Source: Winogradskyella wandonensis
GTDB lineage: Bacteria; Bacteroidota; Bacteroidia; Flavobacteriales; Flavobacteriaceae
Direction of reading: 5' to 3'
NCBI RefSeq assembly: GCF_004346845.1
Contig: NZ_SMGI01000004.1
Coordinates: 1-64,000 of the forward strand
Length of the DNA stretch: 64,000 nt
Made by a program: the position numbers and the translations under genes. Below, piece after piece: positions 25,238-33,918 of this stretch. Numbering within the stretch: the first letter of the stretch is position 1; each line of letters begins with the position of its first letter. The notes under the pieces are model-generated. The model searched no databases. It had not been told where the DNA came from and saw only the letters and a list, made by a program, of their open reading frames with translations.

Positions 25238-26986
25238 ATGCAATACGGATTTACCGATATACTACAGTTAATAGGAGCACTAGGTGTGTTTCTTTTTGGT
25301 ATGAAGGTAATGAGTGATGCATTACTACTATTAGCTGGTAGTAAAATGAGGTCTATACTGGCACGAATGACTTCAAATCGTGTCTTAGGAATTGGTACTG
25401 GGTTTTTAATTACATCGGTTATACAATCATCTTCAGCAACGACATTAATGGTTGTGAGTTTTGCAAACGCAGGACTATTAACTCTGGTAGAATCTATTGG
25501 TGTTATTATGGGAGCGAATATAGGCACCACTATAACGGCATGGCTAATTACAATTTTAGGATTTAAGGTAAGTATGAGCACCATTGCACTGCCGCTTGTG
25601 GGTTTTGGTTTTGCTTTTACATTTTTAAAAAAGGAAAAGCTTAAGAATATTGGGAGTTTTGTTATTGGTTTTGCGCTATTATTTATTGGCCTGCAATTCT
25701 TAAAAGAGGCCATGCCAGATATAAAAAATAACCCTGAACTTCTGGCGTTTTTATCAAGCTACACAGACTTAGGCTATTTGTCTATTGTCCTCTTTTTACT
25801 TATAGGAACAATTTTAACGGTTGTAATACAATCGTCTAGTGCCACTATGGCTTTAACTTTAATAATGACTGCGCAAGGATGGATACCTTTTGAGTTAGCG
25901 GCGGCAATGGTTTTGGGAGAAAATATTGGGACTACGATTACTGCAAATCTAGCCGCGATAATTGGAAATTACAAAGCCAAACAAACCGCAAGAGCACATT
26001 TAATATTTAATCTAATTGGCGTCCTTTGGATGCTAATCTTGTTCTATCCATTTTTAAGAATTGTAGCCGATGTAGCTATGTCTTTAGGGTCAGAATCACC
26101 ATACTTAAGCGCTGCAGCGATACCAGTTGCTATTTCTCTTTTTCATACCATTTTTAACGTAGCAAATACCTTTTTATTGGTGTGGTTTGTAAAGCCTATT
26201 GCCAAAATAGTAGAGCGCTTTGTACCAGAGAAAATAGAACCAGAACAGCAGGTGGACGCGCCAAAATATTTAAAGCATGAAGTCTTAAAATATCCTGAAA
26301 CAGCGATTTTGGCATTGTCAAGAGAGTCGCAACGTCTTTTTAAGAATTCCGTTTTCGAAATAGTATCTCATGCGCTTCACATTCACCGAACAGATATAAA
26401 ATCTGAAGAAAAGTTGAAGACCGTCATTAAAAAATCGAATATATTATTTGATGCAAACGTAAGAGATTTATACACCAGACGCGTTAAAACTATTTATGGT
26501 GAAATAATTAGATATGCATCGCTTACCCAAAATAAGTTTACACTCACAGAAGCTCAGAATAGAGAGATTACCGAGCTTAAAGCTGCCAATAGAAAAATGG
26601 TCGAAATTCTTAAGGCCGTTTTAGAATTAAGTAAAAATGTGTCTATGTATCTAAATTCTGAAAATAAATACATTAAAAAGGAGTACGATAAGTTAAGAAA
26701 ACGCACTGCAAAAGTTCTCAGAGTTATCCATTTGTTTAGAACAGAAACGGACAACTTAGCCTATCACAGAAAATTAATGGCAATGAAAGCGGCGTTGAAA
26801 ACTAATAAGCAATCCAATGATATAGCAATCGATAATTTAATAAGAAAGGACAGGATAACCACCGATATGGCATCCTCACTTTTTAATGATTACGATAACG
26901 TAAATGACATTGTCTATAAACTTATTGATGTCGCAGATTTACTTTATAGTAAAAAGGATACCCTGTTAAACAATGAGAATTTTTAA
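25238..26986 (+). CDS. Na/Pi cotransporter family protein with PhoU-like tail
   Basis: A 582-residue protein. Residues about 5-340 hold the two inverted Na/Pi-cotransporter repeats, each with the QSSSA signature: SVIQSSSATTLMVVSF (about 66) and TVVIQSSSATMALTL (about 198). GANIGTTITA and GENIGTTITANL are the paired motifs. Residues about 360-575 are a helical PhoU-like domain in the cytoplasm. It imports phosphate with sodium, or serves phosphate homeostasis. It is the first gene of the phosphate locus; I did not find the 11-bp operator in clean register upstream of it. Confidence 0.93.
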   Translation: MQYGFTDILQLIGALGVFLFGMKVMSDALLLLAGSKMRSILARMTSNRVLGIGTGFLITSVIQSSSATTLMVVSFANAGLLTLVESIGVIMGANIGTTITAWLITILGFKVSMSTIALPLVGFGFAFTFLKKEKLKNIGSFVIGFALLFIGLQFLKEAMPDIKNNPELLAFLSSYTDLGYLSIVLFLLIGTILTVVIQSSSATMALTLIMTAQGWIPFELAAAMVLGENIGTTITANLAAIIGNYKAKQTARAHLIFNLIGVLWMLILFYPFLRIVADVAMSLGSESPYLSAAAIPVAISLFHTIFNVANTFLLVWFVKPIAKIVERFVPEKIEPEQQVDAPKYLKHEVLKYPETAILALSRESQRLFKNSVFEIVSHALHIHRTDIKSEEKLKTVIKKSNILFDANVRDLYTRRVKTIYGEIIRYASLTQNKFTLTEAQNREITELKAANRKMVEILKAVLELSKNVSMYLNSENKYIKKEYDKLRKRTAKVLRVIHLFRTETDNLAYHRKLMAMKAALKTNKQSNDIAIDNLIRKDRITTDMASSLFNDYDNVNDIVYKLIDVADLLYSKKDTLLNNENF

Positions 26987-27003
26987 TCAGAAATTTTTGA
27001 TTT

Positions 27004-28131
27004 ATGAATGCTAAATTACTTGAAGTTGCACGAGTGTTTTTTAAACTGGGTTGTTTTGCCTTCGGAGGTCCTGCAGCTCATATTGCAATGATGGAAGACG
27101 AAATCATCGAAAAGCGTAAATGGATGACTCGTGATTACTTCTTAGATTTGATTGGTGCCACAAATTTAATACCAGGCCCCAATTCTACCGAAATGACCAT
27201 GCACTGCGGTTATGAACGAGCAGGTAAAGCAGGTCTTTTTGTAGCTGGCATAGCATTTATATTTCCTGCTACTGTTATCACTGCTTTTTTAGCTTATCTC
27301 TACGTTAAGTATGGTCAATTACCAGAAGTAGAACCTTTTATTTATGGAATTAAACCTGCAGTCTTAGCTATTATTGCCTCTGCAATTCTCAAATTAGGTA
27401 AAAAAGCGATAAAGAGTGCAGAGCTAATTATTTTGGGATTGTTGGTTTTAATAGCAAGTTTACTTGGGGTAAACGAAGTTGTAGGGTTGTTAACAGCTGG
27501 AGTTTTGGGGATGTTATATTTTTATATAAAAAGTAAATCAATAAGCGATTTTAAAAGTGTAACTCCTTTCATTTTTTTATTCGGAATTCAAGCAACAGCA
27601 ACAAAAGTATCTGCTATAAAACTTTTCTTTATTTTTCTTAAAGTTGGAGCTATACTCTACGGCAGTGGCTATGTGCTCTTTGCTTACTTAGATGCAGAAT
27701 TAGTCACTAGAGGTTTATTAACCAGGTCCGAACTTATAGATGCTATAGCAATTGGACAATTTACACCTGGGCCAGTATTATCTACATCTACGTTTATTGG
27801 ATATCAACTATCTGGTTTTAGTGGAGCTTTGCTGGCAACGACAGGTATCTTTTTACCATCTTTCTTATTTGTGTTAATATTAAATCCATTTATTCCAAAA
27901 ATGAGAAACTCTAAAATTCTTAGAGGTTTTTTGGACTCAGTTAATGTTGCAGCAGTGGCTGTGATGTTAGCCGTATTAATCGTCATGGGTAAAGAAACGT
28001 TGATAGAATGGCAAAGTATAGTTATTGCCTTAATCGCTGTCCTTTTAACGTTTAAAACAAAAGTTAGCACGATTTGGACAATCCTTATTGGAGCTATTTT
28101 AGGGTTTTTCTTATTGACTTTTACAAAGTAA
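27004..28131 (+). CDS. chrA: Chromate transporter (CHR family)
   Basis: A 375-residue membrane protein made of two homologous CHR halves. Half one begins VFFKLGCFAFGGPAAHIAMM with ATNLIPGPNSTEM; half two has FLKVGAILYGSGYVLFAYL and IAIGQFTPGPVLSTSTFIG. These FGGPAAHI and PGPxSTxM/FTPGP motifs are the family signatures. It exports chromate, though in many marine bacteria the true substrate may be another oxyanion. It follows the Na/Pi cotransporter gene by 17 nt, so the two are likely co-transcribed. Confidence 0.9.
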   Translation: MNAKLLEVARVFFKLGCFAFGGPAAHIAMMEDEIIEKRKWMTRDYFLDLIGATNLIPGPNSTEMTMHCGYERAGKAGLFVAGIAFIFPATVITAFLAYLYVKYGQLPEVEPFIYGIKPAVLAIIASAILKLGKKAIKSAELIILGLLVLIASLLGVNEVVGLLTAGVLGMLYFYIKSKSISDFKSVTPFIFLFGIQATATKVSAIKLFFIFLKVGAILYGSGYVLFAYLDAELVTRGLLTRSELIDAIAIGQFTPGPVLSTSTFIGYQLSGFSGALLATTGIFLPSFLFVLILNPFIPKMRNSKILRGFLDSVNVAAVAVMLAVLIVMGKETLIEWQSIVIALIAVLLTFKTKVSTIWTILIGAILGFFLLTFTK

Positions 28132-28157
28132 AAAAGCCACCGATTAGGGTGGCTTTT
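28132..28157. terminator. Bidirectional terminator between convergent genes
   Basis: AAAAGCCACC and GGTGGCTTTT form a 10-bp perfect stem with a 6-nt loop, directly after the chromate transporter stop. It serves that gene and the convergent PiT gene. Confidence 0.85.
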
Positions 28158-28189
28158 AACAATAATTAAGGTTATTTATACTTTGCGTT

Positions 28190-30490
28190 TTATAACTTTT
28201 TGTCCGTATCAACATTTGTTCCGTCTACAATCTCTATGGTAGCAGGCTCTACAGAAGCGTCATGGGCACTGTGGTATTCCTCTAGAAGATTCATAGTCGC
28301 ATTAATTAAATCTTTTGTCTCAAGTAAAACACTGAAGTATAAGGTGGTATTTTTAGGACTAGACTCTTCAGTACGTGTACGCTTGACTTGTTGCTTTATC
28401 TTATCCTTAACAAGGTCATAAACTTCTTTTTTCTCGTTTATGATAGCTCCAATGTCCTCAAAAGATTCAGATTTAAATGCCTTTTCTGTGTCGGCAAATA
28501 AAACCTCAAGCTTATCATCTATTTCCTTTAACTCTTTAATTTGGCTAAACTTAAGTTTTTTGTGGTTGTTATTAATATGCTTATGACTCACTTTAGAAAT
28601 ATACTCTAGTGATTGTGCCATATCTTGAAGGTGCCCTAGAATGTTAATATAAAAGTTGCTGGCTTCGACACTAGATTCATCTAGATTTTTGATGAAATAG
28701 AATATATTATCACGTAATGTATCAATTTCATTAGATAATTTAACCACTTGTCCTTTACTCTTCTTTAGTAGTGGTAATTCTTGTTTCGCTAAACCAACAA
28801 TAGAATTAGAGTATATTCTGTTGGTGCGTTTCACAACCTTAGCAATATTTCTGGCACTCTCGTGAATAACACCCTGTACAGAACTAATTTCTGCCGTTGT
28901 TAAACTGTCTTCATCAATTTTGCTAGTAGATTTATCTTTATGTGATTTATAGTTTCTATATAATAAGATAGCGGTTAGTAATAGAAGAATTGGTATCATG
29001 ACACTTGGATTCCAATTAATTAAGAATACCACAAAACCAGCAGCAATAAATGCACCTATAGCGGTTCCAAACCATCCTCCAATGACGTTTAATACACCAG
29101 CTACACGATATACTGCACTTTCTCTTCCCCAAGCTCTGTCGGCTAAAGACGTACCCATAGCCACCATAAACGTTACGTAGGTTGTTGATAGCGGTAACTT
29201 CATGGAAGTAGCTATAGCAATTAATATACCTGCAACCATTAAATTAACTGAGGCACGAATCATATCGAATGCAGGAGCATCGATACTTTGGTCTTTCGTC
29301 AAAACGAAATTTGGTTTTTCAAAGCTTTTACCAATCTTTTCTCGAACTGACTGAGGTACTATGGCTCCGAAATATGTTGACAATTGAGTAGTTCCTTTTA
29401 CTACTGCTCTAGAAAGTCTATTTGGTTCAAATTTCTCGTGCGTTTCACCTTGTCTAGATAAACTTATTTCTGTTTCAGCAACCGTTTTAGCCTTTTTAGA
29501 AAGCCACAAGGTTAATACCATAATTGCTCCAGCAATAAATAACAAATAAGGTTCTGCAGGCACTTTTTTCTCTAACACGGCCATTGACATAGCTACATCC
29601 ATACCTCCAGCTGCCCAAGCTTCGTAAGAGTGGTAAGCTGCCATTGGTACACCAATAAAGTTTACTAAATCATTACCAGAAAAGGCTAAAGCTAATCCAA
29701 AGGTTCCCACCGCTATTACAACTAGTAAAACCGTTTTTTTGGCTAGCATTTCAAAAACATACGAGAATATGGTCCAAAAGACAAAACTTCCTAATATAAT
29801 AAAGATTTCATTACCTTCAAGTAAGCCTTTTAAATCTGAATAATAAGGTGTCCCTTTTAAACCTTTTAAGAAAATGAAGTAGGTAATAGATGCCAATGCA
29901 ATACCACCAAAAATAGCTCCAAAATTCTTTACCTTTTTTTCATGATTGAAGGTAAAAATAAGCCTGGATACCCATTGAACAAATGCTCCGACGGAAAATG
30001 CTATAACCACAGACAGTAAGATTCCACCAATAATTTCAGTGGCTTTTTTAGTATTTATATAACTTCCTAAATCTGCGAGAGATTGAGTGTCTGAATGGCT
30101 AATTTTAATCAATGACATAACTACCGCTGCGCCTAAAAGGTTAAATACGATAGAAACTGTAGTAGAAGTTGGTAAGCCCAACGTATTGAAAAAATCTAAT
30201 AACAAGATGTCCGTAATCATTACGGCCATGAAGATGAGCATGATTTCACCAAACTCAAACTGCGCGGGCACAAAGATTCCTTTTCTAGCTACCTCCATCA
30301 TACCACTTGAGAAAACAGCTCCGATAAAAATTCCTAAACTCGCAACAATCATTATTGTTCTTAAAGAAATAGCTTTAGAACCAATTGCTGAATTTAGAAA
30401 GTTGATAGCATCGTTACTAACACCAACGATAATATCGAACACAGCTAATACTGTGATTGCAATCAACATAAATAAATAAATATTATCCAT
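28190..30490 (-). CDS. PiT-family inorganic phosphate transporter with PhoU-like C-terminal domain
   Basis: A 766-residue protein. The N-terminal part (about 1-510) is a PiT permease with the paired signatures GVSNDAINFLNSAIGSKAIS (about 23-42) and FSGNDLVNFIGVPMAAYHSY (about 270-290), and a second half with MKLPLSTTYVTFMVAMGTSL. It is larger than plain PiT (about 400-500) because residues about 540-740 form a cytoplasmic PhoU-like helical domain. It imports phosphate driven by a cation gradient. Its promoter carries two GTTA 11-mers 22 bp upstream of the -7 box, as do the porin and TonB receptor genes. Confidence 0.93.
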   Translation of the reverse strand: MDNIYLFMLIAITVLAVFDIIVGVSNDAINFLNSAIGSKAISLRTIMIVASLGIFIGAVFSSGMMEVARKGIFVPAQFEFGEIMLIFMAVMITDILLLDFFNTLGLPTSTTVSIVFNLLGAAVVMSLIKISHSDTQSLADLGSYINTKKATEIIGGILLSVVIAFSVGAFVQWVSRLIFTFNHEKKVKNFGAIFGGIALASITYFIFLKGLKGTPYYSDLKGLLEGNEIFIILGSFVFWTIFSYVFEMLAKKTVLLVVIAVGTFGLALAFSGNDLVNFIGVPMAAYHSYEAWAAGGMDVAMSMAVLEKKVPAEPYLLFIAGAIMVLTLWLSKKAKTVAETEISLSRQGETHEKFEPNRLSRAVVKGTTQLSTYFGAIVPQSVREKIGKSFEKPNFVLTKDQSIDAPAFDMIRASVNLMVAGILIAIATSMKLPLSTTYVTFMVAMGTSLADRAWGRESAVYRVAGVLNVIGGWFGTAIGAFIAAGFVVFLINWNPSVMIPILLLLTAILLYRNYKSHKDKSTSKIDEDSLTTAEISSVQGVIHESARNIAKVVKRTNRIYSNSIVGLAKQELPLLKKSKGQVVKLSNEIDTLRDNIFYFIKNLDESSVEASNFYINILGHLQDMAQSLEYISKVSHKHINNNHKKLKFSQIKELKEIDDKLEVLFADTEKAFKSESFEDIGAIINEKKEVYDLVKDKIKQQVKRTRTEESSPKNTTLYFSVLLETKDLINATMNLLEEYHSAHDASVEPATIEIVDGTNVDTDKKL

Positions 30491-30513
30491 AATTTTTTGT
30501 TTAAAAAAGCATG

Positions 30514-30564
30514 CAAATATCGTTAGATTTTGCAGCCGGTAGGTTACCTAAATGTTATATTTTA
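30514..30564 (-). promoter_or_regulatory. PiT promoter with Pho-box-like 11-bp repeats
   Basis: Minus-strand -7 box GATATTTG (30514-30521, 7 of 8 to TAnnTTTG) and a weak -33 CTA (30540-30542). Immediately upstream lie two 11-mers read on the plus strand, GTTACCTAAAT (30543-30553) and GTTATATTTTA (30554-30564). The first repeat begins 22 bp from the -7 box. A further GTTA at 30522 is 21 bp away on the other side. Confidence 0.55.
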
Positions 30565-30569
30565 AGATT

Positions 30570-31775
30570 TTAAAAATGAATATCAAAACCTAGTCTAAAG
30601 GTAATATTATCTTCATTACCATCGACAGTAGTATAACTGATATCAGATTGTACTTTTAATTTATGGCCAACAACAAATTTGTTAACACCCAAGGTATATT
30701 GCCTTTCAGGAGCACGATTAGTAATGGATTCGAAATTTGTTTGCGTATAACGCCCAGCAATTTCATAATTACTTTTAAACAAATAACCAGCTTGTAAGTT
30801 TAATGCATTACCTGTTAACACAACATCTCCTGTCGGAGTAACACCATCTGCTTCAGTAGCTATTTCATCATCGGCAGTTCGTTTAGCGTATTCACCCATG
30901 AATGAGAATCCGTTGTACTTAAACATTGCATCAGCAAAAACAGTGGTTTGGTCAGTTTCGTATAGTGTACCATCTGTACGTAGCATATAATCACCTGCAA
31001 ACCCTCTTTCTCTTACTGCATTTTGATTATAGTTGTATGTAAGGCCAACCATTAGTTTAGGCTTTTCTTCTCGTTTCAAGTCTGATTGAGAATAATCGCC
31101 TTTTGATTTAAAAGTACCAAACGGTAAAAACTCTACACGAGCAGTATATTGCAAACCACCTTCGTTTCCTTCAGTCACGTTCCGGCCTTCACCTTGAGAA
31201 AGGGAAAGTTTTTCACGCATTAAAAAATCTTTACCGAGTTTAGTTTTATGACGTAATTGAATACCTAGGTCACGGTCAATATTGAAGCGACTATTTAATA
31301 AAGACCGATCTACAAGTTGCATATTTGCCGAGGATACAACACGCTCCACATTTCCAGGCAATTTAGTTTGACCTGCCCAAAGTTCCCAATTTCCAGCAAA
31401 ATTCCACATAATTACCGCATCTAAGATGTAACGAGGTGTATTTCTGTTGAATTGATTTGCTCCGGAAATATCTCTATTAGACAAACCCAGCTCTATCTTA
31501 TATTTTAATTTTGAACTGTAGGCAAAGCCATCGAACTTTAATCGTGCTCGTCGAACGATAAAGTTGTGCTCAGGGCTAACATATTGATTACCATCGTGGT
31601 CCCAAGAGGATATAGAACGTACTTGGAAGCGAGGGGCGAATTTTACACTAAAAGAACTGTCCTTTGCGGTGAAGTTAATTAATCCTTTTCCGAACTTTGT
31701 ATCGCTAATTTCTTGAGCGTCAACAAAGGTCAATGTAAAAATAGCAATAGCTATTAGGCTAAATTTCAGTTTCAT
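30570..31775 (-). CDS. Phosphate-selective porin (OprO/OprP family)
   Basis: A 401-residue outer-membrane protein with signal peptide (about 1-20, ending VDAQ). The mature part is a 16-strand-type barrel. The family signature is FSVKFAPRFQVRSISSWD followed by FIVRRARLKFDGFA, and DIHF at the C-terminus gives the terminal aromatic residue. It is expected to let phosphate or polyphosphate cross the outer membrane. It sits 79 nt upstream of the PiT gene on the same strand and has a promoter of the same architecture. Confidence 0.88.
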   Translation of the reverse strand: MKLKFSLIAIAIFTLTFVDAQEISDTKFGKGLINFTAKDSSFSVKFAPRFQVRSISSWDHDGNQYVSPEHNFIVRRARLKFDGFAYSSKLKYKIELGLSNRDISGANQFNRNTPRYILDAVIMWNFAGNWELWAGQTKLPGNVERVVSSANMQLVDRSLLNSRFNIDRDLGIQLRHKTKLGKDFLMREKLSLSQGEGRNVTEGNEGGLQYTARVEFLPFGTFKSKGDYSQSDLKREEKPKLMVGLTYNYNQNAVRERGFAGDYMLRTDGTLYETDQTTVFADAMFKYNGFSFMGEYAKRTADDEIATEADGVTPTGDVVLTGNALNLQAGYLFKSNYEIAGRYTQTNFESITNRAPERQYTLGVNKFVVGHKLKVQSDISYTTVDGNEDNITFRLGFDIHF

Positions 31776-31801
31776 TTTGAAAGTATTAGTTTTTGTCGCT
31801 G

Positions 31802-31863
31802 CAAAGAACTTATATATTCAATAAACCAATGTTTCTTAAAAGTTAAGTTTAAGTAAAAAAAAA
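31802..31863 (-). promoter_or_regulatory. Porin promoter with Pho-box-like 11-bp repeats
   Basis: Minus-strand -7 box GTTCTTTG (31802-31809) and -33 TTG (31827-31829), spacer 17. Directly upstream, on the plus strand: GTTTCTTAAAA (31831), GTTAAGTTTAA (31842), GTAAAAAAAAA (31853), in exact 11-bp register. The first repeat is 22 bp from the -7 box, as in the PiT and TonB promoters. Confidence 0.5.
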
Positions 31864-31884
31864 CTGCCTTTTATAAGGCAGTTT
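31861..31884 (-). terminator. Orphan terminator-like hairpin upstream of the porin gene
   Basis: AAACTGCCTT and AAGGCAGTTT form a perfect 10-bp stem with a 4-nt loop. On the minus strand the stem is followed by nine T, so it should terminate minus-strand transcription, yet no minus-strand gene lies upstream. It may end an unannotated small RNA from 31885-32147, or attenuate the porin leader from a more distal promoter. Confidence 0.6.
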
Positions 31885-32071
31885 GGTAGGAAATCATATA
31901 ATGAAGTCGACAAAAACTAATACATATATGAAAACCTAAATGTGTATTGTATATGACAAAGAACTTAGTTATTGTTAAACTAAACGTCATGCTAATATTA
32001 ATTTATTATTAAAAAAATAAGGGTTTGGAAATAGTTTAAAGTTTTGAAAAACAGTATACTACAATTGCAAT

Positions 32072-32125
32072 GTTAACTTAATGTTACTCAAAAGTTGCTT
32101 TATTGTTAATTGTTGTATATATTTG
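32072..32125 (+). promoter_or_regulatory. Promoter with four 11-bp-spaced GTT repeats
   Basis: The -7 box TATATTTG (32118-32125) is a perfect TAnnTTTG and TTG at 32095-32097 fits as -33 (spacer 20). Overlapping it are four consecutive 11-mers: GTTAACTTAAT (32072), GTTACTCAAAA (32083), GTTGCTTTATT (32094), GTTAATTGTTG (32105). The repeats point the opposite way relative to the gene compared with the porin, PiT and TonB promoters, and overlap the -33. Confidence 0.6.
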
Positions 32126-32147
32126 ATACAAGTACAAATTATATTTC

Positions 32148-32507
32148 ATGAAAAAGATAGTATTGCTCCTTATTGCTTTCACAATGACAACGGCCTTTTA
32201 CGCTCAACAAAAGCGCGATTTAAAACTAAATAAAGACTCTGAATTAATAGAGGTGGTTTATTATCATGATAATGGAGAAATAAGCCAAACAGGATTTTAT
32301 ACTCTTGAGGGTAAATTACAAGGTGATTGGTTTAGTTATAATTCGGAAGGACAAAAGTTAACCTCTGCAAAATATGATAACGGTCAGAAAGTTGGAAAGT
32401 GGTTTTTTTGGAGTGGAGACAAATTAAAAGAGGTAGATTATTCGAAAAATAGAATTGCTAAAGTGAGTGAATGGACCAATAAAACCACCATAGCATCTAA
32501 CAAATAA
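32148..32507 (+). CDS. Secreted MORN-repeat protein
   Basis: A 119-residue protein with signal peptide (1-20, ending YAQQ). Three MORN-type beta hairpins follow: YYHDNGEISQTGFYTLEGKLQGDWFSYNSEGQKLTSAKYDNGQKVGKW in broken form across residues 38-88 (YHDNG, GDWFSYNSEG, GKWFFWSGDKL). Similar short proteins are often mislabelled as antitoxins or adenylyltransferases. Role unknown. Controlled by its own promoter with an 11-bp-periodic repeat array, and closed by a terminator shared with the convergent gene. Confidence 0.7.
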   Translation: MKKIVLLLIAFTMTTAFYAQQKRDLKLNKDSELIEVVYYHDNGEISQTGFYTLEGKLQGDWFSYNSEGQKLTSAKYDNGQKVGKWFFWSGDKLKEVDYSKNRIAKVSEWTNKTTIASNK

Positions 32508-32531
32508 TAATTAACTAACTATAAAACGAAA

Positions 32532-32554
32532 AAGGCATCCAATTTGGATGCCTT
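32532..32554. terminator. Bidirectional terminator between convergent genes
   Basis: AAGGCATCCAA and TTGGATGCCTT form a perfect 11-bp stem with a very short loop, between the MORN protein and beta-helix lipoprotein genes. Confidence 0.75.
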
Positions 32555-32579
32555 CTTCGTTTTTATGAAATAAAGAGGA

Positions 32580-33890
32580 TTAAAATCTAACCCAACCTAA
32601 CGTCCAATCGTTTGCTGCATCAACTGCACCTACGTAGTTAACAGAAGTAAACCATGAGTTAATAGTAGATGGGTCTATAGCATTAGCTTCGTACGTTCCT
32701 CTAATACCATCCAATTCAAAATCAGAAGGAATTGCTGTACCAGCATTATTAAATGGAGCGCCTGACCCGTCTAAAGTATAGTTTGAATACAGAGAAAAAT
32801 CAGCAAAATCTACAGTAGCATTTCCGCCGTGATCTAAATCAAAAGAATTGACATTATCTATAATAGAATTTCTAACTTCAACTTCGCCATTGTTTAAATT
32901 AATTAGAGTTTGATCATCGTCAACCTCAATCCCTTTTCCTGGAAATCCTTTAATAATCATGTTGTAAGCTGCCACTTTTGTACCTGCTCTAAACTCTATT
33001 CCTTTATTCTCGCCATCGCCATCTTCTGCTCCTAATAAAGTAATATTAGAAATTGTAGGGTAAGAAAACGGAACGGCATCTGGTGTCGAAGATAAATTAT
33101 CGGCTTCGATACCTTTGTCTCCTTCTAAAGATGTTTGTTGCACAACCCAGAATTGACCTCTACCAACCCAGCCGTCAGTCCAATCAAAACTATCGTCTTG
33201 TGCACCTGTAGAAACAGCATATTTTAAATCTACTGTGCCACCATAAAATTCAATACCATCATCGTTTCCTAAATACGTTTGGATGTACTCTAAAGTTGTA
33301 CCGCTACCAACGCCGTATAACGACAAACCATTATATTCCGAGTCTGCATTAATACGGCCACCGCTATATTCTAAACGGACATAGCGTAATATACCTGAGT
33401 TGTCGGTTGCATCTGTTCCGCCATAAGAGATGTTTGCTACTTCTGCAGTCGCTGTTGTGCCTCTGTTTATTGGAGCTTTACCAGCTATAATTAGTCCGCC
33501 CCAGTCACCTGGATTAGGAGTGTTTTGGTTAGATGTAAAAACAATAGGCTCAGAAGCAGTACCTTCTGCCATTATTTTAGCACCTTGATTAATCAATAAG
33601 TAAGAAAAAATACCATCAGTAGACTGTCCAGCAACAATTCTTGTTCCTGCTTCAATTGTAATGGTAACACCGTCTACTACAGATACACCACCTACCAACT
33701 GATAGCAATTATTAGATGTTAACGTAATATCTGATGTAATTTCTCCGGATAATTCAATGCAATCAGAGCCGTTTGAGCCTCCGCCTGGATTAATAGTGAC
33801 ATCTCCAATAGTTTCTTCGTTAATTGTACATGCTTGAAACACTATAACAAAAGCTATAAATACACTTTTAATTAAATTCTTTGTTTTCAT
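32580..33890 (-). CDS. Surface lipoprotein with right-handed beta-helix fold
   Basis: A 436-residue protein with lipoprotein signal (residues 1-21, Cys in FQACTI) and a Gly/Ser-rich linker. The rest shows repeated rungs of a right-handed beta-helix: TITIEAGTRIVAG, EPIVFTSNQ, ADSEYNGLSLYGVGSG, NDDGIEFYGGTVDLKYAV and NKGIEFRAGTKVAAYNMII. It ends LGWVRF. It lies 28 nt downstream of the TonB receptor gene, so the two form a receptor and surface-lipoprotein pair. The presence of the Pho-like operator ahead of the receptor suggests a part in phosphorus uptake; substrate not known. Confidence 0.75.
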   Translation of the reverse strand: MKTKNLIKSVFIAFVIVFQACTINEETIGDVTINPGGGSNGSDCIELSGEITSDITLTSNNCYQLVGGVSVVDGVTITIEAGTRIVAGQSTDGIFSYLLINQGAKIMAEGTASEPIVFTSNQNTPNPGDWGGLIIAGKAPINRGTTATAEVANISYGGTDATDNSGILRYVRLEYSGGRINADSEYNGLSLYGVGSGTTLEYIQTYLGNDDGIEFYGGTVDLKYAVSTGAQDDSFDWTDGWVGRGQFWVVQQTSLEGDKGIEADNLSSTPDAVPFSYPTISNITLLGAEDGDGENKGIEFRAGTKVAAYNMIIKGFPGKGIEVDDDQTLINLNNGEVEVRNSIIDNVNSFDLDHGGNATVDFADFSLYSNYTLDGSGAPFNNAGTAIPSDFELDGIRGTYEANAIDPSTINSWFTSVNYVGAVDAANDWTLGWVRF

Positions 33891-33918
33891 TGTTTTTAAT
33901 TTTTGATTGTGTTGTTCT

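Noticed and set aside
25231-25713. 160-codon minus-strand frame inside the Na/Pi cotransporter gene
   Set aside because: Composition is that of an antisense shadow of a membrane protein; the sense frame has clear family motifs.
32148-32507. Calling the MORN protein an antitoxin or a nucleotidyltransferase
   Set aside because: Such names circulate for similar proteins, but it has a signal peptide and only MORN-like hairpins, with no toxin gene next to it.
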